From an uncultured Frankineae bacterium (GTDB taxonomy: Bacteria > Actinomycetota > Actinomycetes > Mycobacteriales > SCTD01): a DNA stretch of 16,588 bases. The stretch lies in contig CADCUE010000041.1 in assembly GCA_902805805.1 (NCBI GenBank), positions 1 to 16,588 on the forward strand, in the 5' to 3' direction. The position numbers and the translations under genes were made by a program. The notes beneath the pieces were generated by a model. The model was not told the origin of the DNA. It worked only from the letters and a program-made list of their open reading frames with translations, and made no database searches. This document shows, in pieces, positions 1 through 5,832 of this stretch. Position 1 is the stretch's first letter; every line of letters starts with the position of its first letter.

Positions 1-2
1 CC

Positions 3-791
3 GAGACGCTGGCCGACGGCGCCGTCGTCGCCAAGCGCAACCTCATCAAGGTCAAGCGCGTCCCCGAGCTGCTCGTCTTCACGACGATCCAGCCGATCAT
101 GTTCATCCTGCTGTTCGCCTACGTCTTCGGCAGCGCGATCGACCTCGACGGGATCGACTACCGCGAGTTCCTCATCGCCGGGATCTTCGCCCAGACGGTC
201 GTCTTCGGCGCGACGTTCACGGGCGCCGGGATCGCCGACGACATGCAGAAGGGGATCATCGACCGGTTCCGCTCGCTGCCGATGTCCCGCTCGTCGATGC
301 TGCTCGGCCGGACCGCCAGCGACGTGCTGCTCAACGCCCTCAGCGTCACGGTCATGTCGCTGACCGGTCTGCTCGTCGGCTGGCGCATCCGCGAGTCGTT
401 CCTCGAGGCGGTGGCGGGCTTCGCGCTGCTGCTGCTGTTCTCCTACGCCGTCTCGTGGATCATGGCGTACATCGGGCTGATCGTGCCGACGCCGGAGGTC
501 GTGCAGAACGCCTCGTTCATCGTCCTGTTCCCGGCGACGTTCATCGCCAACACGTTCGTGCCGACCGGCAACTTCCCGAGCGTGCTGCGGACGATCGCCG
601 ACTGGAACCCGGTCTCCACGCTGACGCAGGCGATCCGGGAGCTGTTCGGCAACACGAGCCCCGCCCTCCCGCCGTCCGACGCCTGGCCCATGCAGCACCC
701 GGTCGTCTACACGCTGCTGTGGGTCGCCGGCATCCTCGCGGTGTTCATCCCGCTGGCCAGCTGGCAGTACAAGCGGGCCGCCAGCACGTAG
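3..791 (+). CDS. ABC-2 type transporter permease, 5' end outside window
   Basis: The reading frame is open from base 3, so the first visible ATG (99) is internal and the true start lies before the window; 262 residues are visible. The protein is an integral membrane subunit of an ABC exporter of the ABC-2/DrrB type. Several hydrophobic segments are visible: one after PIMFILLFAYVFG, one around the AGIFAQTVVFGATFTGAG stretch, and more in the second half. A loop reading DDMQKGIIDRFRSLPMSR followed by LLGR is the classic ABC-2 signature region. The C-terminus has the usual ATFIANTFVP segment and a final helix before a short basic tail. Family members export drugs, lipids or polyketides; the substrate here cannot be told. 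The partner ATPase is normally directly upstream and would be off the left edge. The stop lies 3 bases from the stop of the convergent Clp-domain gene. Confidence 0.9.
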   Translation, partial: ETLADGAVVAKRNLIKVKRVPELLVFTTIQPIMFILLFAYVFGSAIDLDGIDYREFLIAGIFAQTVVFGATFTGAGIADDMQKGIIDRFRSLPMSRSSMLLGRTASDVLLNALSVTVMSLTGLLVGWRIRESFLEAVAGFALLLLFSYAVSWIMAYIGLIVPTPEVVQNASFIVLFPATFIANTFVPTGNFPSVLRTIADWNPVSTLTQAIRELFGNTSPALPPSDAWPMQHPVVYTLLWVAGILAVFIPLASWQYKRAAST

Positions 792-794
792 CGG

Positions 795-1376
795 TCAGCC
801 GGCCGCCCGGCCTCGCACGAGCTCGGCCACCAGCAGCCGGGCGGTGTCGAGCCGGACACCGGCCCCGGCGAGGACCTGCTGAGCGGCGCCCGTGCCGGGG
901 TGCAGCAGGCCGAGCAGCACGTGCTCGGTGCCGATGCCGTGGTGGCGCAGGTGCAGCGCCTCGCGCAGGGACAGCTCGAGGACCTTCTTCGCCGAGCTGT
1001 CCCACCGCGGGCGCCTGCGGCCGGCCCGCCTGCCCTGCGCGGCCCGGGTCCGCTCGAGCGCCCCCGGTCCGAAGCTCTCCTCGATGCGCCGTCGCACCTC
1101 GGCGAGGTCGATGCCGAGGGCGGCGAGCGCCTGCGCGTCGTCCGCCGACGGCCGGGCGGGCGGGTCTGCGTCGTCGGGCAGCGCCCGCACGGCGCGCAGC
1201 AGCGCGGGCAGATCGACCTCCAGCCCCGTGAGCGTCGCCTGGGCGAGGGTGTCGGGCACCGTCAGCACCGCAGCCAGCAGGTGCTCGCTGCGCACGCTCG
1301 ACGCGCCGCGGTCGTGCGCTTCCACCTGAGCGCCGCGCACGACCGCCTGAGCCCCGTCGGTGAACCTCTCGAACAT
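795..1376 (-). CDS. Stand-alone Clp N-domain protein (no AAA+ ATPase)
   Basis: This 193-residue protein matches the N-terminal double repeat of ClpC/ClpA and nothing more. Repeat 1 begins MFERFTDGAQAVV (residues 1-13) and contains SEHLLAAVL (30-38). Repeat 2 is closer to ClpC, with SSAKKVLELSLREA (127-140) and IGTEHVLLGLL (148-158). A basic linker (about 108-125, rich in Arg) joins them. There is no Walker A or B motif, so it cannot be an unfoldase. The Clp N-domain in ClpC binds adaptors and substrates, including phospho-arginine proteins, so a role as adaptor, decoy or sensor for the Clp system is an inference. It starts 12 bases after the stop of the small HTH gene, with GAGGGGA as ribosome site, and so is very likely in one operon with it. 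Such pairs recur in actinobacteria. No separate promoter is visible. Confidence 0.88.
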   Translation of the reverse strand: MFERFTDGAQAVVRGAQVEAHDRGASSVRSEHLLAAVLTVPDTLAQATLTGLEVDLPALLRAVRALPDDADPPARPSADDAQALAALGIDLAEVRRRIEESFGPGALERTRAAQGRRAGRRRPRWDSSAKKVLELSLREALHLRHHGIGTEHVLLGLLHPGTGAAQQVLAGAGVRLDTARLLVAELVRGRAAG

Positions 1377-1388
1377 GCCGCCGTCCCC

Positions 1389-1604
1389 TCAGAACCCGTG
1401 CCGGCGGTACTTCTTGTGGACCGCCTGGCGGCTGACGTGCAGACGAGCGGCGATCTGCTCCCAGGACCACCCCTGCGCCCGGGCGTTGGCCACCTGGAGC
1501 TCCTCCAGGGACTCGAGCAGCCCGCGCAGGGTGGCCACGGCCGCCAGACCCACCGCCGGGTCCTGGCTGGACGCAGCCGCCGCGACCTCCGTCGTCTCGC
1601 TCAT
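1389..1604 (-). CDS. Small helix-turn-helix DNA-binding protein (71 aa)
   Basis: The C-terminal third (GWSWEQIAARLHVSRQAVHK, then YRRHGF) is a clear helix-turn-helix of the kind found in sigma-like or TrfB/MerR-like small regulators. The N-terminal part is an Ala/Leu-rich helix that may dimerise (VGLAAVATLRGLLESLEELQ). I chose the ATG at 1604, preceded by GAAGG at 8 bases. A TTG at 1640 would give 83 residues, but it lies inside an upstream palindrome and its extra residues look like translated operator. The gene precedes the Clp N-domain gene by 12 bases. Two matching palindromes lie directly upstream, so autoregulation of the pair is the simplest reading, though binding is inferred only. 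No effector-binding domain is present, so any signal may come through the partner protein. Confidence 0.8.
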   Translation of the reverse strand: MSETTEVAAAASSQDPAVGLAAVATLRGLLESLEELQVANARAQGWSWEQIAARLHVSRQAVHKKYRRHGF

Positions 1605-1607
1605 GGC

Positions 1608-1623
1608 GTCAACCTTCGTTGAC
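1608..1623. promoter_or_regulatory. Palindromic operator candidate 1 (GTCAAC-N4-GTTGAC)
   Basis: GTCAAC, CTTC, GTTGAC is a perfect 6-bp dyad just upstream of the HTH start codon at 1604. The minus-strand ribosome site GAAGG overlaps its spacer. A possible -10 (AAGGTT on the minus strand, 1611-1616) also lies inside it. Occupancy would block promoter opening. In mRNA the same bases could fold with the ribosome site largely in the loop. Confidence 0.65.
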
Positions 1624-1633
1624 ACACGACCAC

Positions 1634-1653
1634 CTGTCAACCACAGTTGACAG
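1634..1653. promoter_or_regulatory. Palindromic operator candidate 2 with embedded -35
   Basis: CTGTCAAC, CACA, GTTGACAG is a perfect 8-bp dyad and repeats the GTCAAC-N4-GTTGAC core of the site at 1608-1623, centre to centre 28 bp. Its minus-strand reading contains TTGACA (1635-1640), a consensus -35 spaced 18 bp from the weak AAGGTT -10 at 1611-1616. Each palindrome therefore covers one core promoter element of the HTH/Clp-N operon. It ends 4 bases from the stop codon of the upstream DUF2461 gene. Confidence 0.65.
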
Positions 1654-1656
1654 AGG

Positions 1657-2304
1657 TCAGCGCCGCGCGGGTCGTGCCTCCCGGGACGGTCCGACGTGCC
1701 GGGCCAGCCAGGCGTTCAGCGGTTGCACCGAGCGCCACGCCGCCGCCACCCGCTCGCCGCACTCCGGGGTGTGCAGCCACTCCGCGGGCTCGAAGCGCAG
1801 CCCGGCGGCCAGCCCCTTGTGGTGCAGCAGGTCGGCGCGCGGGTGGTCGGGGGTGTAGGGCTTGGGCAGGCGCTTGAGGCGCTCCCCGATGATCTCCCAG
1901 CCGGCCAACCCGTCCAGCACGCCTGCCAGCCGGCTGCCCGACAGCTCGTCGTCGACCGCCGTCCGCAGCCGCTGCACCTGGTCGCCGGCCGTGTGCCAGT
2001 AGCCGCCGCCGACGTAGAGCCCGTCCGCGCCGAGCTGCACGTAGAGCGAGCCGTCGCCCTCGACGACGGCGGCAGCGTGGGTCTTGTACGGCGTCTTGTC
2101 CTTGGAGAAGCGCACGTCGCGGTAGGGCCGGAACACCTTCGCCGGGCCGAACTCCGGCGCGAGGTCGGCCAGCAGCGCGTCCAGCGGCGCCTTGACCGCC
2201 CGGTCGTACACCGCCTTGTGGTCGCTCCAGTAGGCCTTGGTGTTGTCGGCCTCGAGGCCCTCGTAGAAGACCAGCGCCTGCTCGGGGAACCCGTCGAAGG
2301 TCAT
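1657..2304 (-). CDS. DUF2461 (TIGR02453) family protein
   Basis: The 215-residue protein fits the DUF2461 family in length and motifs. It starts MTFDGFPEQALVFYEGLEAD, then NTKAYWSDHKAVYD, and has the family's conserved FRPYRDVRFSKDKTPYKTH block, followed by a glycine-rich YVGGGYWHTAG segment. The biochemical function of the family is not established; the conserved basic and aromatic residues suggest a binding pocket but I assign no reaction. The ATG at 2304 overlaps the TGA of the acetyltransferase gene by 4 bases (ATGA), so the two are translationally coupled. The frame stays open well upstream of 2304, but that part is the shadow of the acetyltransferase gene and is rejected. Confidence 0.85.
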   Translation of the reverse strand: MTFDGFPEQALVFYEGLEADNTKAYWSDHKAVYDRAVKAPLDALLADLAPEFGPAKVFRPYRDVRFSKDKTPYKTHAAAVVEGDGSLYVQLGADGLYVGGGYWHTAGDQVQRLRTAVDDELSGSRLAGVLDGLAGWEIIGERLKRLPKPYTPDHPRADLLHHKGLAAGLRFEPAEWLHTPECGERVAAAWRSVQPLNAWLARHVGPSREARPARR

Positions 2305-2834
2305 GGCGCCTCCCGCAGGTCGGTGTGGAACCGGAGCTGGCGCTGCACCGCCGCGCCGGTGTCCAGGCCGCGGGCCGCCCCGTCCGGCTCCCAGCCCGAC
2401 CCGGTCAGGAAGCCGCGGGTCGCCGGGTCGCGCTCCCACGCCCAGCAGACGGCCGTGCCGAAACCGGCCGCGCGCCAGTGCTCGACGCTCGCCGCCAGCA
2501 GCCGCGAGCCGTGCCCCCGCCGTCCCCAGCGCGGCTCGACGAGCAGCGTCAGCAGCTCCACCGTGGCCGCGGCGTCCAGCCCGTCGTCGGCGGCCGGACC
2601 GCTCGCGGCGAAGCCCACCAGCTCGATCCGGTCCATCGCGACCAGCACGCGGTGCTCGCGGGTCGGGGGGCTCTCGACGGCGCCGAGCCACAGGGCCGCC
2701 GCCTGCTCCTCCGGCACCTCCAGAGCGTCGGCCGGCAGCAGGTCGGCGTACGCCGTGCGCCACGTCGAGAGCTGGACGCGGGCCACGCGCTCGGCGTCCT
2801 CGGGCCGGGCGGGACGCACGCTGACATCGGCCAC
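2301..2834 (-). CDS. GNAT family N-acetyltransferase
   Basis: This 177-residue protein has the GNAT fold pattern. It has an N-terminal VRPARPEDAERVARV segment (6-20), strand VLVAMDRIELVGFAA (63-77) and TVELLTLLVEPRWGRRGHGS (91-110) containing the acetyl-CoA pyrophosphate loop R-R-G-H-G. The helix RLLAASVEHWRAAGF and a C-terminal FLTGSGWEPDG (142-152), typical of motif B, follow. It would transfer an acetyl group from acetyl-CoA to an amine; the substrate is unknown. The start is GTG at 2834. A TAGGCT box lies 7 bases ahead, which suggests a nearly leaderless transcript. It is the first gene of a coupled pair with the DUF2461 protein and is divergent from the aldehyde dehydrogenase. Confidence 0.87.
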   Translation of the reverse strand: MADVSVRPARPEDAERVARVQLSTWRTAYADLLPADALEVPEEQAAALWLGAVESPPTREHRVLVAMDRIELVGFAASGPAADDGLDAAATVELLTLLVEPRWGRRGHGSRLLAASVEHWRAAGFGTAVCWAWERDPATRGFLTGSGWEPDGAARGLDTGAAVQRQLRFHTDLREAP

Positions 2835-2841
2835 GCAGATG

Positions 2842-2847
2842 AGCCTA
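2842..2847 (-). promoter_or_regulatory. -10 element for the GNAT gene, nearly leaderless
   Basis: TAGGCT on the minus strand fits TANNNT and ends 7 bases before the GTG start at 2834. That is the spacing seen in leaderless actinobacterial transcripts. No convincing -35 is visible, and no Shine-Dalgarno sequence precedes the GTG, which supports the leaderless reading. Confidence 0.45.
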
Positions 2848-2896
2848 GGGTCGCAGTCGGACGAGGACGACCGGACCAGACGACCCAGGAGCTCCC

Positions 2897-4309
2897 ATGG
2901 CGATCGCGACGACGAACCCGACGACCGGCGAGGTCGTGCAGACCTTCGACGCGCTGACCGAGGCCGAGCTCGACGAGCGCCTCGAGCGGGCGGCCACCGC
3001 CTTCTCGAGCTACCGACGGACGTCGTACGAGCAGCGCGCCGGCTGGATGCGGGCCACCGCCGACCTGCTGGAGGCGGAGGCCGAGACCACCGCGCAGCTG
3101 ATGACGCTCGAGATGGGCAAGACGGTCAAGGCCGCTCAGGCCGAGGTCCTCAAGTGCGCCGCCGGGTGCCGCTACTACGCCGAGAACACCGCCGAGATCC
3201 TGGCGACCACCGAGGTCGACGCGAGCGCGGTGAAGGCCTCGCGGGCGTACGTCCGCTGGCAGCCCCTCGGGCCGGTGCTCGCCGTCATGCCGTGGAACTT
3301 CCCGCTGTGGCAGGCGATGCGCTTCGCCGCCCCGGCGCTCATGGCGGGCAACGTCGGGCTGCTCAAGCACGCGAGCAACGTGCCGCAGACGGCGCTCTAC
3401 CTCGAGGACGTCCTGCGCCGCGCGGGCTTCCCGGACGACGTCTTCCAGACGCTGCTGATCGGCAGCGACCTGGTGGAGAGGGTGCTGCGCGACGACCGCG
3501 TCGCCGCCGCGACGCTGACCGGCAGCACGCCGGCCGGCCGCTCCGTGGCCGGCATCGCCGGCGACGCCCTGAAGCCCACGGTGCTCGAGCTCGGCGGCAG
3601 CGACCCCTTCGTCGTGATGCCGTCGGCCGACCTCGAGAAGGCCGCTCGGGTCGCCGCCACGGCGCGCTGCCAGAACAACGGCCAGAGCTGCATCGCCGCC
3701 AAGCGCTTCATCGTCCACGAGCAGGTCGCCGACCGCTTCGAGGAGCTGTTCGCCGCCGCCCTGCGCGACCTCGTCGTCGGCGACCCGACCGTGGAGGGCA
3801 CCGACGTCGGGCCGCTCGCGACCGAGCAGGGCCGCAAGGACGTCGAGGAGATCGTCGACGACGCCGTCGACCAGGGCGCGACGGTCGTCCTCGGAGGCAA
3901 GGCGCCCGGCGGTCCCGGCTGGTTCTACCCGCCGACCCTGCTCACCGGCGTCACGACGCAGATGCGGGCCTACTACGAGGAGGTCTTCGGCCCGGTCGCC
4001 GTCCTGCACCGCGTGCCCGACCTGGACGCGGCGCTCGCGCTGGCCAACGACACGGAGTTCGGCCTCGGCAGCAACGCCTGGACCAACGACCCCGACGAGC
4101 AGGAGCGCTTCGCCGCCGAGCTCGAGGCCGGCATGGTGTTCATCAACGGCATGACGGCGTCCTATCCCGAGCTGCCCTTCGGCGGCATCGGCAGCAGCGG
4201 CTACGGCCGCGAGCTGGCCGACCTCGGCATGAAGGAGTTCTGCAACGCCAAGACCGTGTGGGTCGGCGAGAGCGACAGCGGCGACACGTCGACCGCGCGT
4301 GCGGAGTAG
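2897..4309 (+). CDS. NAD(P)-dependent aldehyde dehydrogenase, GabD/Sad (succinate-semialdehyde) type
   Basis: The 470-residue protein has every hallmark of the aldehyde dehydrogenase superfamily. These are the PWNFPLWQ block with the oxyanion Asn (N134), the cofactor loop TGSTPAGR (G209-S210-T211), the general base Glu in ELGGSDPFVV (E231), the catalytic Cys in NNGQSCIAAKRF (C265), EEVFGPVA, and the C-terminal PFGGIGSSGYGRE. The ELGGSDPF variant and the short N-terminus (starting at NPTTGEVV) match the bacterial GabD/Sad group of succinate-semialdehyde dehydrogenases, but other aldehydes cannot be excluded. The ATG at 2897 has AGGAG five bases upstream. No gabT-like transaminase is in the window, so a role in GABA breakdown is not supported by context. 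The next gene begins 3 bases after its stop, in the same frame. Confidence 0.93.
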   Translation: MAIATTNPTTGEVVQTFDALTEAELDERLERAATAFSSYRRTSYEQRAGWMRATADLLEAEAETTAQLMTLEMGKTVKAAQAEVLKCAAGCRYYAENTAEILATTEVDASAVKASRAYVRWQPLGPVLAVMPWNFPLWQAMRFAAPALMAGNVGLLKHASNVPQTALYLEDVLRRAGFPDDVFQTLLIGSDLVERVLRDDRVAAATLTGSTPAGRSVAGIAGDALKPTVLELGGSDPFVVMPSADLEKAARVAATARCQNNGQSCIAAKRFIVHEQVADRFEELFAAALRDLVVGDPTVEGTDVGPLATEQGRKDVEEIVDDAVDQGATVVLGGKAPGGPGWFYPPTLLTGVTTQMRAYYEEVFGPVAVLHRVPDLDAALALANDTEFGLGSNAWTNDPDEQERFAAELEAGMVFINGMTASYPELPFGGIGSSGYGRELADLGMKEFCNAKTVWVGESDSGDTSTARAE

Positions 4310-4312
4310 GGG

Positions 4313-5530
4313 CTGAGCCCGCGGGCCGAGCGGCTGCCGCTGCGGGTCGCCCGCCGCATCGCCCTGCACGCGCAGGGCTTCGGCGACCGCCGGCCGGTCG
4401 GCGTCCCCGACCGTCGGCACCTGCGGCGGGTCGTCGGCCGTACCGCGCTGCTGCAGATCGACTCCGTCAACGTCTTCGAGCGGGCCCACTACCTGCCGGT
4501 CTTCTCCCGCCTGGGCGCGTACGACCGGACGCTGCTCGACCGTGCCGCGTACCGGCACCGCGACCTGTTCGAGTACTGGGGCCACGAGGCGTCGCTGCTG
4601 CCCGTCGCGACGCAGCCGCTGCTGCGCTGGCGGATGGCGCGGGCGGAGGCGCTCGAGGAGGGCTGGGGACGCACGCGGCAGGTCATGCGCGACGACCCCG
4701 GGTTCGTCGCCCACGTGCTGCAGCGGGTCGCCGACGAGGGACCGGTGTCCGCCGGAGAGCTGCACGAGGGCGAGCGCCCGGGCGGCCCGTGGTGGGACTG
4801 GTCGCGGACCAAGGTCGCGCTCGAGCACCTGTTCTGGACCGGTCGCATCACCACCGCGCGCCGACGCGGGTTCGAGCGGGTGTACGACCTGACCGAGCGC
4901 GTGCTGCCGCCGTCGGTGCTGGCCGTCCCCACGCCCTCGCGAGCGGACGCCCAGCGCGAGCTGGTCCGCCTCGCGGCCCGCGCGCACGGCGTCGCCACCG
5001 AGCGGGACCTGCGCGACTACTTCCGGCTGCGTCCGGACGAGGCGGCCGGAGCCGTCCGGTCCCTCGTGGAGGAGGGGGCGCTGGTGCCGGTCGAGGTCGA
5101 GGGATGGCGGGGCCCGGCCTACCTGTCGCCCGAGGCGCACGTCCCCCGCTGGGTCAGGGCGACGGCGCTGCTGTCACCGTTCGACCCGCTGGTCTGGGAG
5201 CGGACGCGGACCTCCCGGATGTTCGGGTTCGACTACCGCATCGAGATCTACGTGCCGGCCGAGCGGCGCGTGCACGGCTACTACGTGCTGCCCTTCCTGC
5301 ACGACGAGGCGCTGAGCGCGCGCGTCGACCTGAAGGGCGACCGGCAGGCCGGGGTCCTGCGGGTCAAGGCGGCGTGGCTGGAGCCGGGGCACGACCTCGT
5401 CGGCACGGCCGGTGCGCTGGCGCGCGAGCTGCGACGGGCCGCCGACTGGCAGGGGCTGGCGGACGTGCGGGTCGACCCGCGCGGCGACCTGGCGGCAGCG
5501 CTCGAGCAGGCGGTGGCCGCGGCGGCGTGA
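4313..5530 (+). CDS. Winged helix DNA-binding protein, YcaQ/HTH_42 family, probable CTG start
   Basis: The first in-frame ATG is at 4634, yet homology runs far upstream: ARRIALHAQGF, then LLQIDSVNVFERAHYLPVFS, then FEYWGHEASLLP are all conserved N-terminal family blocks. The frame is open back to the TAG of the aldehyde dehydrogenase (4307-4309) and contains no ATG, GTG or TTG before 4634. I therefore place the start at CTG 4313, giving 405 residues, the normal family length; GGAG at 4303-4306 can serve as ribosome site. Later blocks include WWDWSRTKVALEHLFWTGRI, YDLTERVLP and LLSPFDPLVWERTR, all typical. Escherichia coli YcaQ (AlkX) is a DNA glycosylase for interstrand crosslinks, and the Streptomyces relative AlkZ protects against azinomycin. 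The catalytic QxQ or QxD motif of those enzymes should lie near LLQIDS (Gln-Ile-Asp), so a DNA glycosylase role is plausible but unproven. A perfect hairpin follows the stop. Confidence 0.85.
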   Translation: MSPRAERLPLRVARRIALHAQGFGDRRPVGVPDRRHLRRVVGRTALLQIDSVNVFERAHYLPVFSRLGAYDRTLLDRAAYRHRDLFEYWGHEASLLPVATQPLLRWRMARAEALEEGWGRTRQVMRDDPGFVAHVLQRVADEGPVSAGELHEGERPGGPWWDWSRTKVALEHLFWTGRITTARRRGFERVYDLTERVLPPSVLAVPTPSRADAQRELVRLAARAHGVATERDLRDYFRLRPDEAAGAVRSLVEEGALVPVEVEGWRGPAYLSPEAHVPRWVRATALLSPFDPLVWERTRTSRMFGFDYRIEIYVPAERRVHGYYVLPFLHDEALSARVDLKGDRQAGVLRVKAAWLEPGHDLVGTAGALARELRRAADWQGLADVRVDPRGDLAAALEQAVAAAA

Positions 5531-5561
5531 GCACCGGGCAGCGGGGACCGCTGCCCGGTGC
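5531..5561. terminator. Perfect 14-bp hairpin terminator
   Basis: Arms 5531-5544 and 5548-5561 are exact reverse complements around a GGA loop. The left arm starts at the base after the winged-helix stop codon. There is no T-run, which is common for actinobacterial terminators. It could also act on minus-strand transcripts. Confidence 0.75.
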
Positions 5562-5575
5562 TCGGAGGGCCGAGG

Positions 5576-5608
5576 TCAGTCGTCCCAGGGTCCGAAGTCG
5601 TCGTTCAC
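5576..5608 (-). other. Possible mini-ORF, 10-residue acidic peptide
   Basis: GTG at 5608 is preceded by AGAGAGGA with about 5 bases of spacing, a good ribosome site. The frame encodes (M/V)NDDFGPWDD and stops at 5576. The perfect hairpin at 5531-5561 begins 14 bases further on. A ribosome site, short frame and hairpin in order look gene-like, but in 70%-plus GC DNA this may be chance or the remnant tail of a lost gene. No family is recognised. Confidence 0.2.
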
Positions 5609-5673
5609 GACGTTCCTCTCTGCCCGCCGACGACCGCCGAGTGCCGGGGTCGTCGTGGGGGGTGGTGTGGCGC

Positions 5674-5692
5674 GCCCTCCGTCTCGGAGGGC
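5674..5692. terminator. 8-bp hairpin in intergenic region
   Basis: GCCCTCCG, TCT, CGGAGGGC is a perfect stem with a 3-base loop. It may contribute to termination of the minus-strand regulator transcript. No T-run follows on either strand. Confidence 0.35.
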
Positions 5693-5781
5693 TCTGCCGG
5701 GGCCGGGCGCCTTGCGCGCCGGACAACCTCAGGGCGGGCTGCTGACGAGAAGAGCGTTGCACAGGTCCTCGGCATTCCCCA

Positions 5782-5815
5782 GGGTGAACTGGAGGACCGG
5801 GGCCGAGGTTCACCC
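5782..5815. repeat. Inverted repeat GGGTGAAC-N18-GTTCACCC
   Basis: Eight-base arms at 5782-5789 and 5808-5815 are exact reverse complements with an 18-base spacer. The repeat lies 17 bases past the stop of the XRE-TetR gene. It could be an operator, a weak terminator stem or a chance pairing. Confidence 0.4.
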
Positions 5816-5832
5816 GGATGGCGCACGGCGCC

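Larger units (their letters stand above)
5562..5832. other. Intergenic stretch with inverted repeats, no clear gene
   Basis: No convincing protein gene is visible here. Open frames have poor composition and match no family I know. Two inverted repeats occur (5674-5692 and 5782-5815), and on the minus strand a possible 10-residue reading frame at 5576-5608. The region separates the plus-strand unit ending at 5530 from the minus-strand regulator ending at 5833. Confidence 0.6.

Noticed and set aside
1605..1640. TTG at 1640 as the start of the HTH gene
   Set aside because: It falls inside the upstream palindrome and the added residues are translated operator; ATG 1604 has a suitable ribosome site.
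1608..1653. The repeated GTCAAC/GTTGAC elements as a CRISPR-like or mobile-element repeat
   Set aside because: There are only two copies, each an internally symmetric palindrome placed on a promoter, with no spacers, transposase or target duplication.
2549..5140. An 863-codon open frame on the minus strand
   Set aside because: It is antisense to the dehydrogenase and winged-helix genes, which have full family motifs; its composition is that of a shadow frame.
4634..5530. ATG at 4634 as the start of the winged-helix gene
   Set aside because: It would remove conserved N-terminal family blocks that are present in frame upstream.
1696..5745. A 1349-codon open frame on the plus strand
   Set aside because: It runs antisense through the DUF2461 and GNAT genes and out of frame through the dehydrogenase and winged-helix genes, with Arg/Pro/Ala-rich content typical of GC-rich shadow frames.
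5605..5826. A 73-codon minus-strand frame in the intergenic gap
   Set aside because: Pro/Arg/Ser-rich composition, no domain, no ribosome site that I can see, and it crosses two inverted repeats.
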